This document shows, in pieces, positions 16,890 to 27,256 of a stretch of 47,134 nt of DNA (positions within the stretch are counted from its first letter, which is position 1; each line of letters begins with the position of its first letter). The stretch comes from Bacteroidota bacterium (GTDB lineage: Bacteria; Bacteroidota; Bacteroidia; Sphingobacteriales; Sphingobacteriaceae), in the NCBI GenBank assembly GCA_021794195.1, contig JAJYRG010000009.1, forward strand, positions 1 to 47,134, given 5' to 3'. The position numbers and the translations under genes were made by a program. The notes below the pieces were generated by a model. It saw only the letters and a list, made by a program, of their open reading frames with translations, made no database searches and had not been told where the DNA came from.

Positions 16890-19800
16890 ATGAAAAAACA
16901 AGTTAGCAAATTATTTGGAATCATTTATCTGCTACTTATCTCTGTGACTCTATCGGCACAAACCGGCCACAGAGAGATCAGTGGAAAAGTGACGGATCAA
17001 AGCGGGGAACCACTGTCGGGTGTAAGTGTCAGTGTAAAAGACGGCGATGTTTCTACGGCAACAAATGATATTGGTGTCTATAGCATCAATGTGCCAGATA
17101 TTACACCTTCGGTTTTGCTCTTTACTTATATCGGCATGAAGCCTCAGGAAATAACACTCGGATCAAGCGATAAAGTAGATGTAACACTGGAAGCTGACGC
17201 GACAAACCTCGAAGAAGTAGTCGCTATTGGATATGGAACCGCTAAAAAAAAGGATTTAACAGGTTCTGTAACTGTAATTGATGGTAAAGATGTCTCACAA
17301 AAAAATGAAACGCAACTATCAACAGCTTTACAAGGACTCGTACCCGGTATGACGGTAACTAGAAACAGCAGTATTCCGGGATCAAATTCGGGAACAATTA
17401 GGGTAAGAGGGATCACTACAATTGGAGATAGTAATCCACTAATTTTAGTCGATGGGATTGCGGTTGAGAGTATTGATAGAATAAACCCTAACGATGTAGA
17501 AAGTATTTCTGTACTTAAAGATGCTTCAGCAGCCTCTATTTATGGAGCAAGAGCGGCCGCAGGAGTCATATTAATAACCACTAAGCAGTCACAGGGTAAT
17601 GAAGTAAGCCTGGAATATGTAGGTAACGCTGGTACTATTTCACCCACCCAATTACCTGAACCTGTTAATTACAAACGTTATATGGAAATGATTAATGAGG
17701 TAGCATGGAATGATGGAGGAAATATTGAAGGAGAGGAAGATCCTGTTTATGAAAAAGATTTTATCGAAGACTACGAGTGGAATAACAAGTTTGATCCTGA
17801 CCAATATCCAATTACGGATTGGCAAAAAGAACTTCTTAAAAACAGCGCTCTTTTTACAAAACATAACCTTTCATTGAATTATGGTAATCAAGTTGTAAAA
17901 ATGAAAGCATCCTTAAATTATGATTATATGGATGGTTTATATAAATACAAGTCCACTGAAAGGTTGTCTGCACGCATTAACACTGATATTAAGATTAATA
18001 AGTATATTTCGGCTAAGATTAATACATATTATCTCTCTAACCATGATGAAAGCCCTACGGCGAACCCTTTTGTAACAGGTTATAAATACGGACCTTTGGC
18101 AATTCCGTATTGGTCCGATGGTACAACAGCACCTGGAAGATCGGGAACAAATATGTGGGCACGATTAAATTATGGCGGATTTAACAATAACGAGAAAGAG
18201 CAATTCTACGGAAGATTTGCATTAGAAGTAAGGCCTGTTAACAACTTAACGATTACAGGTGTATTTGCTCCTACTATATTAAAGACTAAGGCTAAAGATT
18301 TTGTGAAACAGGTTCCATATTATGATATCGATGATCGAACACAGTTCGCTGGTTATATAAACAGCAACCTTACAAATAGTTTAACTGAATCTCGTCCGGA
18401 CACAAGGAGATTAACCAAGCAATTGTATGCAAATTATGAAACTAATATTGATCTCGCCCATGATATCTCTGTTATGGTTGGATATGAAGATGAATATAGG
18501 CGTGCGGAGACTTTGACAGCTAGCTCTGATTATCTTGCTCTCTCCGAGTTCCCTTATTTGGATAGGAGAAATTTGGATTTCCTCCAAAATAGCGGAAGCG
18601 CCAATGAAACAGCATATCGATCTCTTTTTGGCCGGTTAAACTATGAGTTTGATAAGAAGTATTTATTGCAAGCAAATATTCGTTATGATGGATCGTCCAG
18701 ATTTGCAAAGGAACATAGATGGGGACTATTCCCATCTGTATCTGCCGGTTGGGTAGTCACAGAGGAGTCGTTCATAAAGAGAATGAACCTGAATTCTTTG
18801 TCCTTTTTTAAAATTAGAGGTTCATGGGGGGAATTAGGTAATGAACGTATCGGAAACTACCCATATCAGGCGATTATGAATTTCAATAACGTATTATTTT
18901 TTGACGGGGATAAAATAATTTCGGGCACTACAGCTGCACAAACCGATTATAATATTGATGACATTACTTGGGAAACAACTGACACAAAAAATATTGGTAT
19001 AGATGCCACATTATTTAACGATAGGCTGTCTGTCACCGCTGATTATTATAAAAAAGAGACACGAAATATGCTACTACAACTTGCTATACCCCGATTTATG
19101 GGATATGGCCTGCCTTTTCAAAATGCAGGTAAAATGCATACAAAAGGATGGGAGTTAAGCTTGGGATGGAGAGATCAAATAGGTGATTTTAGATATTCAA
19201 TAGGCACACATATATCTGACTATAAGTCTGTCATGGGAGATCTATCGGGGATCGTGTTTTTAGGTGATAAAATTATACAAGAAGGAGGAGAATACAACGA
19301 ATGGTATGGTTATCGTTCGGATGGATTGTTCCAGACGCAAAATGAAGTAGATACTTCTCCCCTATTGAGCGGCACAGAAAAACCAGGCGACGTGAAATAT
19401 AAAGATATAAATGGGCCTGATGGGGAACCTGATGGAATTATCGACCCTACCTATGATAAAGTACCTTTAGGAGGTTCTTTACCCAGATATGAATACGGCG
19501 GCACTATTGATTTAGGATACAAAGACTTTGATTTATCTATAATGTTTCAAGGTGTTGGGAAGCAGCTTAGCCGTTTGACTGCTGATATGACTTATCAGAC
19601 TACAGCATGGTACACTTTTCCTAAATTCATAGATGGAAGTTATTACAGTGAATTCAATTCACCTGAGCAGAATCAACAAGCAGAGTTCCCTCGCTTGTCC
19701 CAAATCGGTTATGATGGAAATAATTATAGTTTATCAGATTTTTGGTTGTTTGATGGCTCATATTTCCGGCTGAAAAATTTGAGTCTCGGATATGCGTTAC

Positions 19801-19964
19801 CTGAAAAAATAACAAAACATTTAAAAATATCAAATATTAGGGTCTTCGCGACAGTCTCTGATCCTTTTTCTTTTAATCACTATCCAAAAGGGTGGGATCC
19901 GGAAGCTGCAACCTCTGCATACATTGCCAGAACTTGGACAGGAGGAATATCAATTAAACTATAA
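16890..19964 (+). CDS. SusC/RagA-type TonB-dependent outer membrane transporter
   Basis: The 1,024-residue protein has a signal peptide (SKLFGIIYLLLISVTLSAQ) and a carboxypeptidase-regulatory-like beta-sandwich (ISGKVTDQSGEPLSGVSVSV). A TonB box region follows (EEVVAIGYGTAKKKDLTGSV), then the plug (LVDGIAVESIDRINPNDVES, VLKDASAASIYGARAAAGVI) and a long barrel. There is no STN domain, so signalling to an anti-sigma factor is unlikely, in keeping with LacI control. With SusD it should form the lidded importer for an oligomeric or otherwise large ligand. It lies 15 bases before susD. The ligand is unknown. Confidence 0.96.
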   Translation: MKKQVSKLFGIIYLLLISVTLSAQTGHREISGKVTDQSGEPLSGVSVSVKDGDVSTATNDIGVYSINVPDITPSVLLFTYIGMKPQEITLGSSDKVDVTLEADATNLEEVVAIGYGTAKKKDLTGSVTVIDGKDVSQKNETQLSTALQGLVPGMTVTRNSSIPGSNSGTIRVRGITTIGDSNPLILVDGIAVESIDRINPNDVESISVLKDASAASIYGARAAAGVILITTKQSQGNEVSLEYVGNAGTISPTQLPEPVNYKRYMEMINEVAWNDGGNIEGEEDPVYEKDFIEDYEWNNKFDPDQYPITDWQKELLKNSALFTKHNLSLNYGNQVVKMKASLNYDYMDGLYKYKSTERLSARINTDIKINKYISAKINTYYLSNHDESPTANPFVTGYKYGPLAIPYWSDGTTAPGRSGTNMWARLNYGGFNNNEKEQFYGRFALEVRPVNNLTITGVFAPTILKTKAKDFVKQVPYYDIDDRTQFAGYINSNLTNSLTESRPDTRRLTKQLYANYETNIDLAHDISVMVGYEDEYRRAETLTASSDYLALSEFPYLDRRNLDFLQNSGSANETAYRSLFGRLNYEFDKKYLLQANIRYDGSSRFAKEHRWGLFPSVSAGWVVTEESFIKRMNLNSLSFFKIRGSWGELGNERIGNYPYQAIMNFNNVLFFDGDKIISGTTAAQTDYNIDDITWETTDTKNIGIDATLFNDRLSVTADYYKKETRNMLLQLAIPRFMGYGLPFQNAGKMHTKGWELSLGWRDQIGDFRYSIGTHISDYKSVMGDLSGIVFLGDKIIQEGGEYNEWYGYRSDGLFQTQNEVDTSPLLSGTEKPGDVKYKDINGPDGEPDGIIDPTYDKVPLGGSLPRYEYGGTIDLGYKDFDLSIMFQGVGKQLSRLTADMTYQTTAWYTFPKFIDGSYYSEFNSPEQNQQAEFPRLSQIGYDGNNYSLSDFWLFDGSYFRLKNLSLGYALPEKITKHLKISNIRVFATVSDPFSFNHYPKGWDPEAATSAYIARTWTGGISIKL

Positions 19965-19979
19965 TTAAACTAAAGAAAA

Positions 19980-21680
19980 ATGAAGAAGATTATTATAATT
20001 ATTTTGTTGTCATCCATATATATCACTGGATGTCAAAAATTAGATTTAAACCCATTATCTGAGGGATCCAGTGGTAACTGGTATTCCACTGAGCAAGAGT
20101 TTGAATTAGCCTTAAATGACTTATATCGTCCAGCCCTCTGGCATGTAGAAGCGACAAGAGTTTATAATACGGATAGATTTACTGACGATTGGAATCAAAG
20201 AGAGTATTTATATGATTATGTGGCAGGTACAATTACAAGTGACTGGGCTGATTCGAAAAACACCTGGATTAATACATATAAAGGTATTGCAAGAGCTAAT
20301 TCGATTTTAAAAAATTTAAATGGCGCTCCAGAAAACATTCCCGAAGAAAAATTGAATCAATTCAAAGGAGAAGCAAGCTTTTTTAGAGCGAGCTTTTACT
20401 CCTATCTTATTTTTCTTTATGGAGACGTTCCATTTCTAACCGGTGATATTACAATTGAGGAAGCATTTGAAACGGGACGTACCGATAAGAATACAATTCT
20501 TCAACAGATCTATGAAGATTATGATACAGCAGCTAAGTATTTGCCAGACCCCGACGGTAATTATCAAAGAATCACGAAAGGGGCTGCATATGCCTTCAAA
20601 GCGAGAACAGCTACTTGGATGTTAGATTACGATGTTGCTAAAGATGCCGCTAGTGAATGTATAGAGCTTGGTATCTATTCTTTAGATTCGGATTATGGAA
20701 GATTATTTCTTACTTCTACCAGTTCTTCTCCTGAATTTATATTCGTCTTACCTCAGTCTATAGAATTAACGGGCACCCCTACTCTTACCACGACATCTTT
20801 TATACCTCGATATGTAGGTGGAACTAGTACGGCACAACCTTCATGGGAACTTTTTTGCTCTTATATATGTGAAGACGGCCTACCCATAGACAAATCACCC
20901 CTTTATGATCCTCAAAATCCTTTTAAAAACAGGGATCCCAGAATATCCGAAACGATTGTAGAATTTGGGACACCCCATCTAGGCTATATATATGATCCGG
21001 GTGCTACTCAAGTTTTAGAACTCTCTAGTGGTAAAATGGTTACCAATCAGGAAACTCAACTCGCTTCCCAATTCGCTTCTTATAATGGATTGGACTTAAA
21101 AAAAGGAGTTGATGAGTCCTGGTCAGGTGACAAACAAGCGGATCCTAATTTTATAGTCATGAGGTATGCTGATGTACTTCTCATGTATGCAGAAGCTAAG
21201 ATGGAATTAGATGAGATAGATCAATCTGTCCTTGATGCACTTAACCAGATTCGCGCCAGAGCTTATAAAGTTGATCCGAACGCTGTCTCGTCATACCCAT
21301 CTATTAATGAGACCAATCAAGACAAACTAAGGACCATTATACGTACTGAACGCCGTATGGAACTTGCATGGGAAAATAGGCGGTATTTTGATTTAATTAG
21401 GTGGGAACTGGCTGAAACTGTGTTAAAACGACCAGTTGTCGCCCTTCCTCAAAAAGCTGGATTGGAGAAAAATATCGCTTCAGGAGATTATTTCTTCCCA
21501 AAAGAAGCTCTCCCGGTTATTGATGAAAATGGACTAGTAGATTTACAACCCTTAATTAATACTGGAAAGGTTAGGGCAGTGACTAAACGAAGCTTCACTT
21601 CTAAACAATATCTATGGCCCATTCCAACGACAGAGGGCCAAATCAATGAAAATTTGGGGAAAAATAATCCAGGGTATTAG
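19980..21680 (+). CDS. SusD/RagB family nutrient-binding lipoprotein
   Basis: The 566-residue protein has a lipoprotein signal ending in YITGC (Cys18), followed by QKLDLNP, which is typical of surface-exposed SusD proteins. The N-terminal SusD-like domain contains AIARANSILKN and FKGEASFFRASFYSYLIFLYGDVPF, and the C-terminal RagB domain contains MRYADVLLMYAEAKMEL and RTERRMELAWENRRYFDLIRW. It acts as the lid of the SusC channel on the cell surface. It starts 15 bases after susC. Family is certain. The ligand cannot be read from sequence. Confidence 0.96.
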   Translation: MKKIIIIILLSSIYITGCQKLDLNPLSEGSSGNWYSTEQEFELALNDLYRPALWHVEATRVYNTDRFTDDWNQREYLYDYVAGTITSDWADSKNTWINTYKGIARANSILKNLNGAPENIPEEKLNQFKGEASFFRASFYSYLIFLYGDVPFLTGDITIEEAFETGRTDKNTILQQIYEDYDTAAKYLPDPDGNYQRITKGAAYAFKARTATWMLDYDVAKDAASECIELGIYSLDSDYGRLFLTSTSSSPEFIFVLPQSIELTGTPTLTTTSFIPRYVGGTSTAQPSWELFCSYICEDGLPIDKSPLYDPQNPFKNRDPRISETIVEFGTPHLGYIYDPGATQVLELSSGKMVTNQETQLASQFASYNGLDLKKGVDESWSGDKQADPNFIVMRYADVLLMYAEAKMELDEIDQSVLDALNQIRARAYKVDPNAVSSYPSINETNQDKLRTIIRTERRMELAWENRRYFDLIRWELAETVLKRPVVALPQKAGLEKNIASGDYFFPKEALPVIDENGLVDLQPLINTGKVRAVTKRSFTSKQYLWPIPTTEGQINENLGKNNPGY

Positions 21681-21728
21681 ATTAATAAGCCCTCAAGTTT
21701 TAAGTAACCATTTTTAAATTAGGATGAT

Positions 21729-22688
21729 ATGAAAAAGAGAATGATATATTGCTGTTATTATACAATAACACTTACTTTATTATTAACAGCACTTTCTTGT
21801 AAAAATGAAAGTATTCCCACTATAGATAATTTTGAGGACAAGGTTCCAAAAAACGTTCATTTATCTGATTATTCCAATACTAGTATTACGGTGGCATGGG
21901 ATCGTATTGAAAACGCAGTCTCCTATACGGTACAGTTGTTAGAATCCAAGGAAAGTGACTCTCCAATGGATGCATACACGACAGTAACAAAGGATTTTTA
22001 TAGCTTTAGTAGCTTAAATGAGGCTGATGGCTACTACCTTCGAGTACGTGCTAACTTTAACTCTGCCGAAAATCCAGTCATAGGCGATTGGGTATATATT
22101 ATGGATGATCAGGAACCTGCGCGGATTATGCCCAAATATGGAGTGGTAGATAAAGATTTTGAAGAACCAGAACTGTATCCTAATTTTCCAGAAGGATGGG
22201 AAGTCCATGAAGAAGGGGATAGAAAAAGTTCGTATACGGCTGAGGGACCTACGGGTAAGCAATCGGATGTATTCCCCACCGGCGAATGGATCATGAAGCA
22301 AGCTTATACCACAAATTCAGGTACTGCGCTGATACATAAAGTCGGAGACTTTGCCACGATGATGGCCCCCAACCAAAATGCATACTTGGAGATGGATTTT
22401 GATCTACCTAACGGTGCTTCTAAATTTTCTTTTATATGTGGTGCCGCAACAAGAACTAATGCGAACGAAATTGACGGAATGCCTATTGTAATAACCGTTG
22501 AATACTCTCAAGACTCAGGAGGCACCTGGACTAAACTAAGCGATGATATATTGATTGATGACATAGAGAAACAATATTCCCTAGAATACGACTTAGATTT
22601 AGAAGGGCCTGTACGCTTTAGAATCAGTAAAAATAATTCCAGAGCAAGACCAATAATTGATGAAGTAGCGGTTTATTATAAAGAATAA
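21729..22688 (+). CDS. Surface lipoprotein with fibronectin type III domain, SusE/SGBP-like position
   Basis: The 319-residue protein has a lipoprotein signal ending in TALSC. The cysteine is followed by KNES, which is compatible with surface export. A fibronectin type III domain covers about residues 40-130 (PKNVHLSDYSNTSITVAW, YYLRVRAN). A second beta-sandwich follows (SKFSFICGAATRTN, ITVEYSQDSGGTWTKLSDDI, PVRFRISKN), resembling the carbohydrate-binding-like domains at the ends of many SusCD-linked proteins. Its place after susD is that of surface glycan-binding proteins. No catalytic motif is visible, so a ligand-capture role is inferred. Confidence 0.82.
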   Translation: MKKRMIYCCYYTITLTLLLTALSCKNESIPTIDNFEDKVPKNVHLSDYSNTSITVAWDRIENAVSYTVQLLESKESDSPMDAYTTVTKDFYSFSSLNEADGYYLRVRANFNSAENPVIGDWVYIMDDQEPARIMPKYGVVDKDFEEPELYPNFPEGWEVHEEGDRKSSYTAEGPTGKQSDVFPTGEWIMKQAYTTNSGTALIHKVGDFATMMAPNQNAYLEMDFDLPNGASKFSFICGAATRTNANEIDGMPIVITVEYSQDSGGTWTKLSDDILIDDIEKQYSLEYDLDLEGPVRFRISKNNSRARPIIDEVAVYYKE

Positions 22689-22774
22689 ACGAAATTCACA
22701 TGAAAATGATCTTTGATTAGAAATAATATAAATAAAAAAGAAATAATTTTTGATACTAAAATAAATATACAATC

Positions 22775-24061
22775 ATGCGAAAAATAAAATGGATTAATTT
22801 ACTACTACTGATGCTATTAATAGCATGCGGTAAAGCTGAAAACAAAAATTCAAATGAAGGTGATCCAGACAAAAAGGATCCGATAGATTCTTTAATTGGT
22901 GAGGTTTTACCTGATTGGCAAGAAGGGTATCTAGATATTCATGCCATTAATACTGGTCGTGGGGAAAGTACATTTTTTATCTTGCCGGACGGCACCACAA
23001 TGATGGTAGATGCTTCTAGTTCTCTTATTTCTCCTAATAATGAGTTTCCGCCGCCGCCGAGAAAGCCGAATGATAACATCTCATCAGGAAAAGCGATCTC
23101 AAATTATATCAAACACTTCCTGCCTAGCGATAATAAGAGATTAAACTATATTCTTATCAGTCATTTCCATCCGGATCATATGGGAGGGGAAAGTAGTTCT
23201 ATGCCCCTTGGCCCAGATGGAAACTTCACAAAGAATGGAGTTACAGAAATCGGAGTGGAAATTCCGTTCGATCTACTTATGGATAGAGGTTATCCCGACT
23301 ATGATTACCCTTGGGATAGAAAACCAACTGCATTAATATCTAACTATATTAAATTTTTCAATTGGGCTAAAGATGCTCATAATGCTTCTGCAGAACAGTT
23401 CGAGGCCGGGAGGAACGATCAAATTATTCTAAAGAAAAATGCTTCAAAATATAAAGATTTTGAAATTCGAAATCTTGCTGTTAATGGAGAGGTTTGGACC
23501 GGAAATGGAATTGAGTCGACAAGTAGGCTTCCCGAAGATTCAATTGAATTGAATGCTGCTGAACCTAATGAAAATATTTTTAGTAATGTTTTTCAACTTT
23601 CTTATGGAAAATTTGATTATTTCACAGGAGGGGATATTCAGTATAACGGGAGAACCCAACATCCTTGGAAGGATATTGAAGCTCCGATAGCAGAGGTAGT
23701 TTCCCAAGTAGATGTCATGAAAGCTAGCCATCATGGAACTTCTAACACAAATAGTTCTACTTTACTTAATAAATTGAAACCTGAAGTAGTATTATGCCAT
23801 CCTTGGAGAGATGTTCATCCCAATCCTGAAACTGTTCAGAGATTTTATGATGCGAATAATTCGTGCAAAATATTTCTGACAAATCTAGATCCCTCTAATA
23901 GAGAAAAACTAGGTGCTAATGCCGCTAAATTAAGAAGTACGAATGGTCATATTGTAGTTCGGGTTGCTCCGGGTGGCGAAGAGTACTCTGTGTATTCGCT
24001 CGATGATTCCAATGAAAAATACCTTATCAAACAAGTATTTGGTCCTTTTAAAAGTAAATAG
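22775..24061 (+). CDS. Metallo-beta-lactamase-fold lipoprotein hydrolase, ComEC-like
   Basis: The 428-residue protein has a lipoprotein signal (LLLMLLIAC, Cys18) and a low-complexity linker (NKNSNEGDPDKKD). The metallo-beta-lactamase domain has HFHPDHMGG with His130, His132, Asp134 and His135. TGGDIQ supplies a later metal ligand, and S318-HHGTSN followed by CHPWRD resembles the SHHGS motif of the ComEC-type branch. That branch includes nucleases and phosphodiesterases, but substrates vary widely. It is the only plain hydrolase candidate at the cell surface in this locus other than the M23 protein. The motifs are intact, so activity is likely. The substrate is unknown. Confidence 0.85.
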   Translation: MRKIKWINLLLLMLLIACGKAENKNSNEGDPDKKDPIDSLIGEVLPDWQEGYLDIHAINTGRGESTFFILPDGTTMMVDASSSLISPNNEFPPPPRKPNDNISSGKAISNYIKHFLPSDNKRLNYILISHFHPDHMGGESSSMPLGPDGNFTKNGVTEIGVEIPFDLLMDRGYPDYDYPWDRKPTALISNYIKFFNWAKDAHNASAEQFEAGRNDQIILKKNASKYKDFEIRNLAVNGEVWTGNGIESTSRLPEDSIELNAAEPNENIFSNVFQLSYGKFDYFTGGDIQYNGRTQHPWKDIEAPIAEVVSQVDVMKASHHGTSNTNSSTLLNKLKPEVVLCHPWRDVHPNPETVQRFYDANNSCKIFLTNLDPSNREKLGANAAKLRSTNGHIVVRVAPGGEEYSVYSLDDSNEKYLIKQVFGPFKSK

Positions 24062-24171
24062 ACAATTGTCTTTCTTACCTAAATAAAGGAGGGTAACATT
24101 CGTATCGTTTTGCATAAAACAAAGGTTTTTCTGCAATCACTGTATCACAATTAACACTGTTTTTATACATC

Positions 24172-25893
24172 ATGACTATTCCTGATTATATAATTATCCT
24201 CATATATTTCGCAGGTCTATTATTACTGGGCGGTATACTTGGCAAACGGATAAAAAAATCTGAAGATATGTTTATTGCCGGGAGAAATTCTTCCTGGTGG
24301 TTATCTGGATTATCTACATACATGACTATTTTCTCGGCAAGTACTTTTGTTGTATGGGGAGGGGTGGCATATAAATCAGGGATTGTCGCCGTCACTATCG
24401 GCATGGTCTTGGGTGTCGCCTCTATTTTTGTCGGTCGGTTTCTCGTTGGGAAATGGTCAATGCAGGAAATCAATTCCCCTGCAGAGTACCTAGGTATACG
24501 CTTCGATAAATCTATTGTCAGATTTTATACAATTATCGGGATTATCGGAAAGGGAGTTCATATGGCAGTAGGTTTATATGCCATTGCTATTATGGCTGTG
24601 GCACTCATACCGTTACCGGAAAATCACTTTCTCGTGGATTCAGAAACAGGCCACATGTCTGTGACATACGCTGTTTTGTTTTTGGGAATTATCACGTTCA
24701 TTTATACGGCTGCCGGAGGTTTTTTAGCCGTGTTAATGACAGATGTAGTTCAATTTGCCGTACTCTTTGGAATGATCTTAATTATGGTGCCTTTATCATT
24801 TGAAAGTGTAGGAGGTGTCGACGAATTCATCGCAAATGCACCAGAAGGTTTCTTTTCCCTGTTTAGTGATCAGTATTCATGGGGATGGATGGTTTTATGG
24901 CTCTTTCTTAATTTCTTCATGATCGGTGGCGACTGGGCATTTGTACAGCGTTATATCAGCGTGCCTTCCGTTAGAGATGCAAAAAAGAGTGCCTATCTGG
25001 TAGGTATTTTATACCTCGTTACCCCTATTTTATGGTATACCCCCACTTTGGTTTATCGTACTATTAACCCAGATGTGAATCCCGAGCAGTCCTATATGTT
25101 GATGAGCCAGCATATTCTGGGTGTAGGAATGCTGGGGATAATGTTAGCAGCAATGATCTCTGCGACACTAAGTACCGTATCAGGGACATTGAATGTCTTC
25201 GCCAATGTTTTTGCTTATGACATTTTCCGGACTCTTCGCCCAAAAGCTTCTGACAAGACTTTAATCACTATTGGCAGATTATTTACGTATGTATACGGAT
25301 TGATTATCACAATAGTAGCTGTTATGATCCCCTATTTTGGCGGAGCAGAACGCGTTGTTGTATCCATATTAACGTTAGTTATTTCACCCCTCTTTATTCC
25401 ATCTATATGGGGATTGTTTTCCAGACGTATCGGATCAAAAGCGGTGTGGCTGTCTATGGGCATAACATATTTACTTGGTTTTGTAATAAAAGCTGGTTTT
25501 TTTGATGAGATTGTCAGCAAACAGGTTGAATTCGTAGATGCTTTTATTGGCTTTGTAGTGCCTTCCACTATTTTGGTTATCATGGAACTCTTTTTATGGA
25601 AAAAAGAAAAAGATAAAGGGTGGAATCGATTCATTCAAATATCAAAGCAGAGAGAAGTACAAGATGAAAAGGAAAAGCAAAAGAGCAAGGAGGCTGGCTC
25701 ACTGTATTCTTCTATGGCGATTAAGATAATGATGGGAACATATATGGCAATCGGAATAACAATGGCTATACTCGCTTTTGAAGACGATAACGACCGAGGG
25801 CGAATGTTATTGTTTGCGTCCATATTTATAGGAGTGTCTACTATTGTGCTTGCTATATATTATTATAAGAAGTCAAAATTAAAAACAAACTAA
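24172..25893 (+). CDS. Sodium:solute symporter (SSS) family transporter
   Basis: The 573-residue inner membrane protein has about 13-14 hydrophobic segments. It opens with DYIIILIYFAGLLLLGGILGKR and SEDMFIAGRNSSWWLSGLSTYMT, the characteristic start of SSS transporters, and has the later GGDWAFVQRYISV and MISATLSTVSGTLNVFANVF motifs. The family imports sugars, polyols, sialic acid or amino acids with sodium. In this locus it is the only inner membrane importer and should carry the final small product (mannitol, fructose or the unknown sugar) into the cytoplasm. It lies 110 bases after the lipoprotein hydrolase and 7 bases before the next gene. Confidence 0.94.
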   Translation: MTIPDYIIILIYFAGLLLLGGILGKRIKKSEDMFIAGRNSSWWLSGLSTYMTIFSASTFVVWGGVAYKSGIVAVTIGMVLGVASIFVGRFLVGKWSMQEINSPAEYLGIRFDKSIVRFYTIIGIIGKGVHMAVGLYAIAIMAVALIPLPENHFLVDSETGHMSVTYAVLFLGIITFIYTAAGGFLAVLMTDVVQFAVLFGMILIMVPLSFESVGGVDEFIANAPEGFFSLFSDQYSWGWMVLWLFLNFFMIGGDWAFVQRYISVPSVRDAKKSAYLVGILYLVTPILWYTPTLVYRTINPDVNPEQSYMLMSQHILGVGMLGIMLAAMISATLSTVSGTLNVFANVFAYDIFRTLRPKASDKTLITIGRLFTYVYGLIITIVAVMIPYFGGAERVVVSILTLVISPLFIPSIWGLFSRRIGSKAVWLSMGITYLLGFVIKAGFFDEIVSKQVEFVDAFIGFVVPSTILVIMELFLWKKEKDKGWNRFIQISKQREVQDEKEKQKSKEAGSLYSSMAIKIMMGTYMAIGITMAILAFEDDNDRGRMLLFASIFIGVSTIVLAIYYYKKSKLKTN

Positions 25894-25900
25894 ATGATTT

Positions 25901-26839
25901 ATGGATAATACATTTTTATCTCGTTTTCAACCTCTCCAGAAGGTATTGGTTCACGATGTTTTCAATACAGGCTTTAATGGCTGGATGGAAATTATGCCTA
26001 ATTTTTGTGAGGCACCAGACTTTGAAGAAAGCCCCAGTATCATGGTGAAGCATCAGTGGCCACCAGTTATGCTCAGTACGGCTACTTTTCGTTATCCAGG
26101 TTCTCATGGATCACTCTCAGGTCAATACAGCTTAAAAGTTTCCACACGCCCGGTCGCCAATCCTTATAATGAGCCTCCTGCACCCGGCTCTTTAGGGCAT
26201 GCGATAAAAAGACTTTCTTTTCATCACCTAAAACGCAAATATTTACAATTTGAAATGTGGTTTGGCTTTACTGCCGAACAAGATAAAGTTGATGGTAGAG
26301 GAACTCTCCCAGGGCTTCACGAAGCCTCAATAAGAGCCTTTGGTCTAGGCTGGGACTTACAGGAACGTGGTAACCGGTATTTTGCCGGCATCCGGTATCT
26401 TAACTCCGTGGATGGAGAACTCCAAAAAAAATGGCAGATCATTTACCCTTCTTCAAAAGACGATAAAGACTGGGCGTATGGTACAGAAGGAGATTGGTGC
26501 ATCAAAGGGGTTGATCCTTTTTGGTTTGGACGCCGTTACGCAGATGGAAGACATGATGGACATAAAGATATTACGAATGGGCATCAGTCTTTGTGTTATA
26601 ATGAAACAGATTGTAAAATCAATTGGCAATATGCACGGTTGCTGATCGATACTGAGAAAAGGGAATATATTGAAATGCAATGTCAGGATAAAACCTTCGA
26701 TCTGCAGCAGCATCCGATTTATTGTGTACCAGCCTATGATCGTATTAATGGTTTAATGAATCCACTCGTCTGGATCGAAACAGATACTAACCGACGTGTA
26801 TTCCTTTTTGTCGACTCTGTTGTAATATCACAAGATTAA
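25901..26839 (+). CDS. Unrecognised 312-residue protein, probable beta-sandwich
   Basis: I do not recognise this protein with certainty. It may belong to a Pfam domain of unknown function (DUF6772 comes to mind, unverified). It has no signal peptide and no membrane segment. It is rich in aromatic residues and predicted strands. The C-terminal part (ARLLIDTEKREYIEMQCQD, then VWIETDTNRRVFLFVDSVVI) has the rhythm of a concanavalin/laminin-G jelly roll. A loop near residues 210-235 is dense in His and Asp (RRYADGRHDGHKDITNGHQ), which might bind metal. It is packed 7 bases after the symporter and 27 before the 111-residue gene. Cytoplasmic location and a sugar-related role are inference. Confidence 0.75.
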   Translation: MDNTFLSRFQPLQKVLVHDVFNTGFNGWMEIMPNFCEAPDFEESPSIMVKHQWPPVMLSTATFRYPGSHGSLSGQYSLKVSTRPVANPYNEPPAPGSLGHAIKRLSFHHLKRKYLQFEMWFGFTAEQDKVDGRGTLPGLHEASIRAFGLGWDLQERGNRYFAGIRYLNSVDGELQKKWQIIYPSSKDDKDWAYGTEGDWCIKGVDPFWFGRRYADGRHDGHKDITNGHQSLCYNETDCKINWQYARLLIDTEKREYIEMQCQDKTFDLQQHPIYCVPAYDRINGLMNPLVWIETDTNRRVFLFVDSVVISQD

Positions 26840-26866
26840 TTAAACTATTTTAAGTTAAGAATAAAC

Positions 26867-27202
26867 ATGCAATTATTTAATGCATCTCATATAGAAGTAA
26901 AAAAAGACTTTACCCACGATTTTCAAACCAATCCGCACGAAGCGGGTTGGGCAAGTGAATGCATCTTTTTTATAGCGGTAGAGAAATTGTCCGGCAATAA
27001 TCCGGTATTGACTGCCGCAGTAGAAATTTCACATGACGGTGTACATTGGGTGAAAGAGGGGACTGTTTCAGATCCTATAACAAAAAAGGGTCTCCATTTT
27101 ATTCGGGTGAAACATTTTGGAAACTGGCTTCGTCTCAATTGTAAGATTAAAGGTGAACAGCCTGTTTTCAGGCTAAATATTCAAATTGCCTTAAAAGGCT
27201 AA
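26867..27202 (+). CDS. Unrecognised 111-residue beta-rich protein
   Basis: A small protein without a signal peptide. Alternating hydrophobic strands (ECIFFIAVEKL, LTAAVEISHDGVHWVKEG, FIRVKHFGNWLRLNCKI, FRLNIQIAL) indicate a single beta-sandwich of the discoidin or carbohydrate-binding type. It sits between the 312-residue protein and the FAD oxidoreductase on the same strand, with spacings of 27 and 54 bases. It could be a subunit of one of its neighbours. No catalytic residues are evident. Confidence 0.75.
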   Translation: MQLFNASHIEVKKDFTHDFQTNPHEAGWASECIFFIAVEKLSGNNPVLTAAVEISHDGVHWVKEGTVSDPITKKGLHFIRVKHFGNWLRLNCKIKGEQPVFRLNIQIALKG

Positions 27203-27256
27203 CAGCTTATTAGAAAATCAGTTTTTTACATAAAAATATTATAGAATTTGAACATC

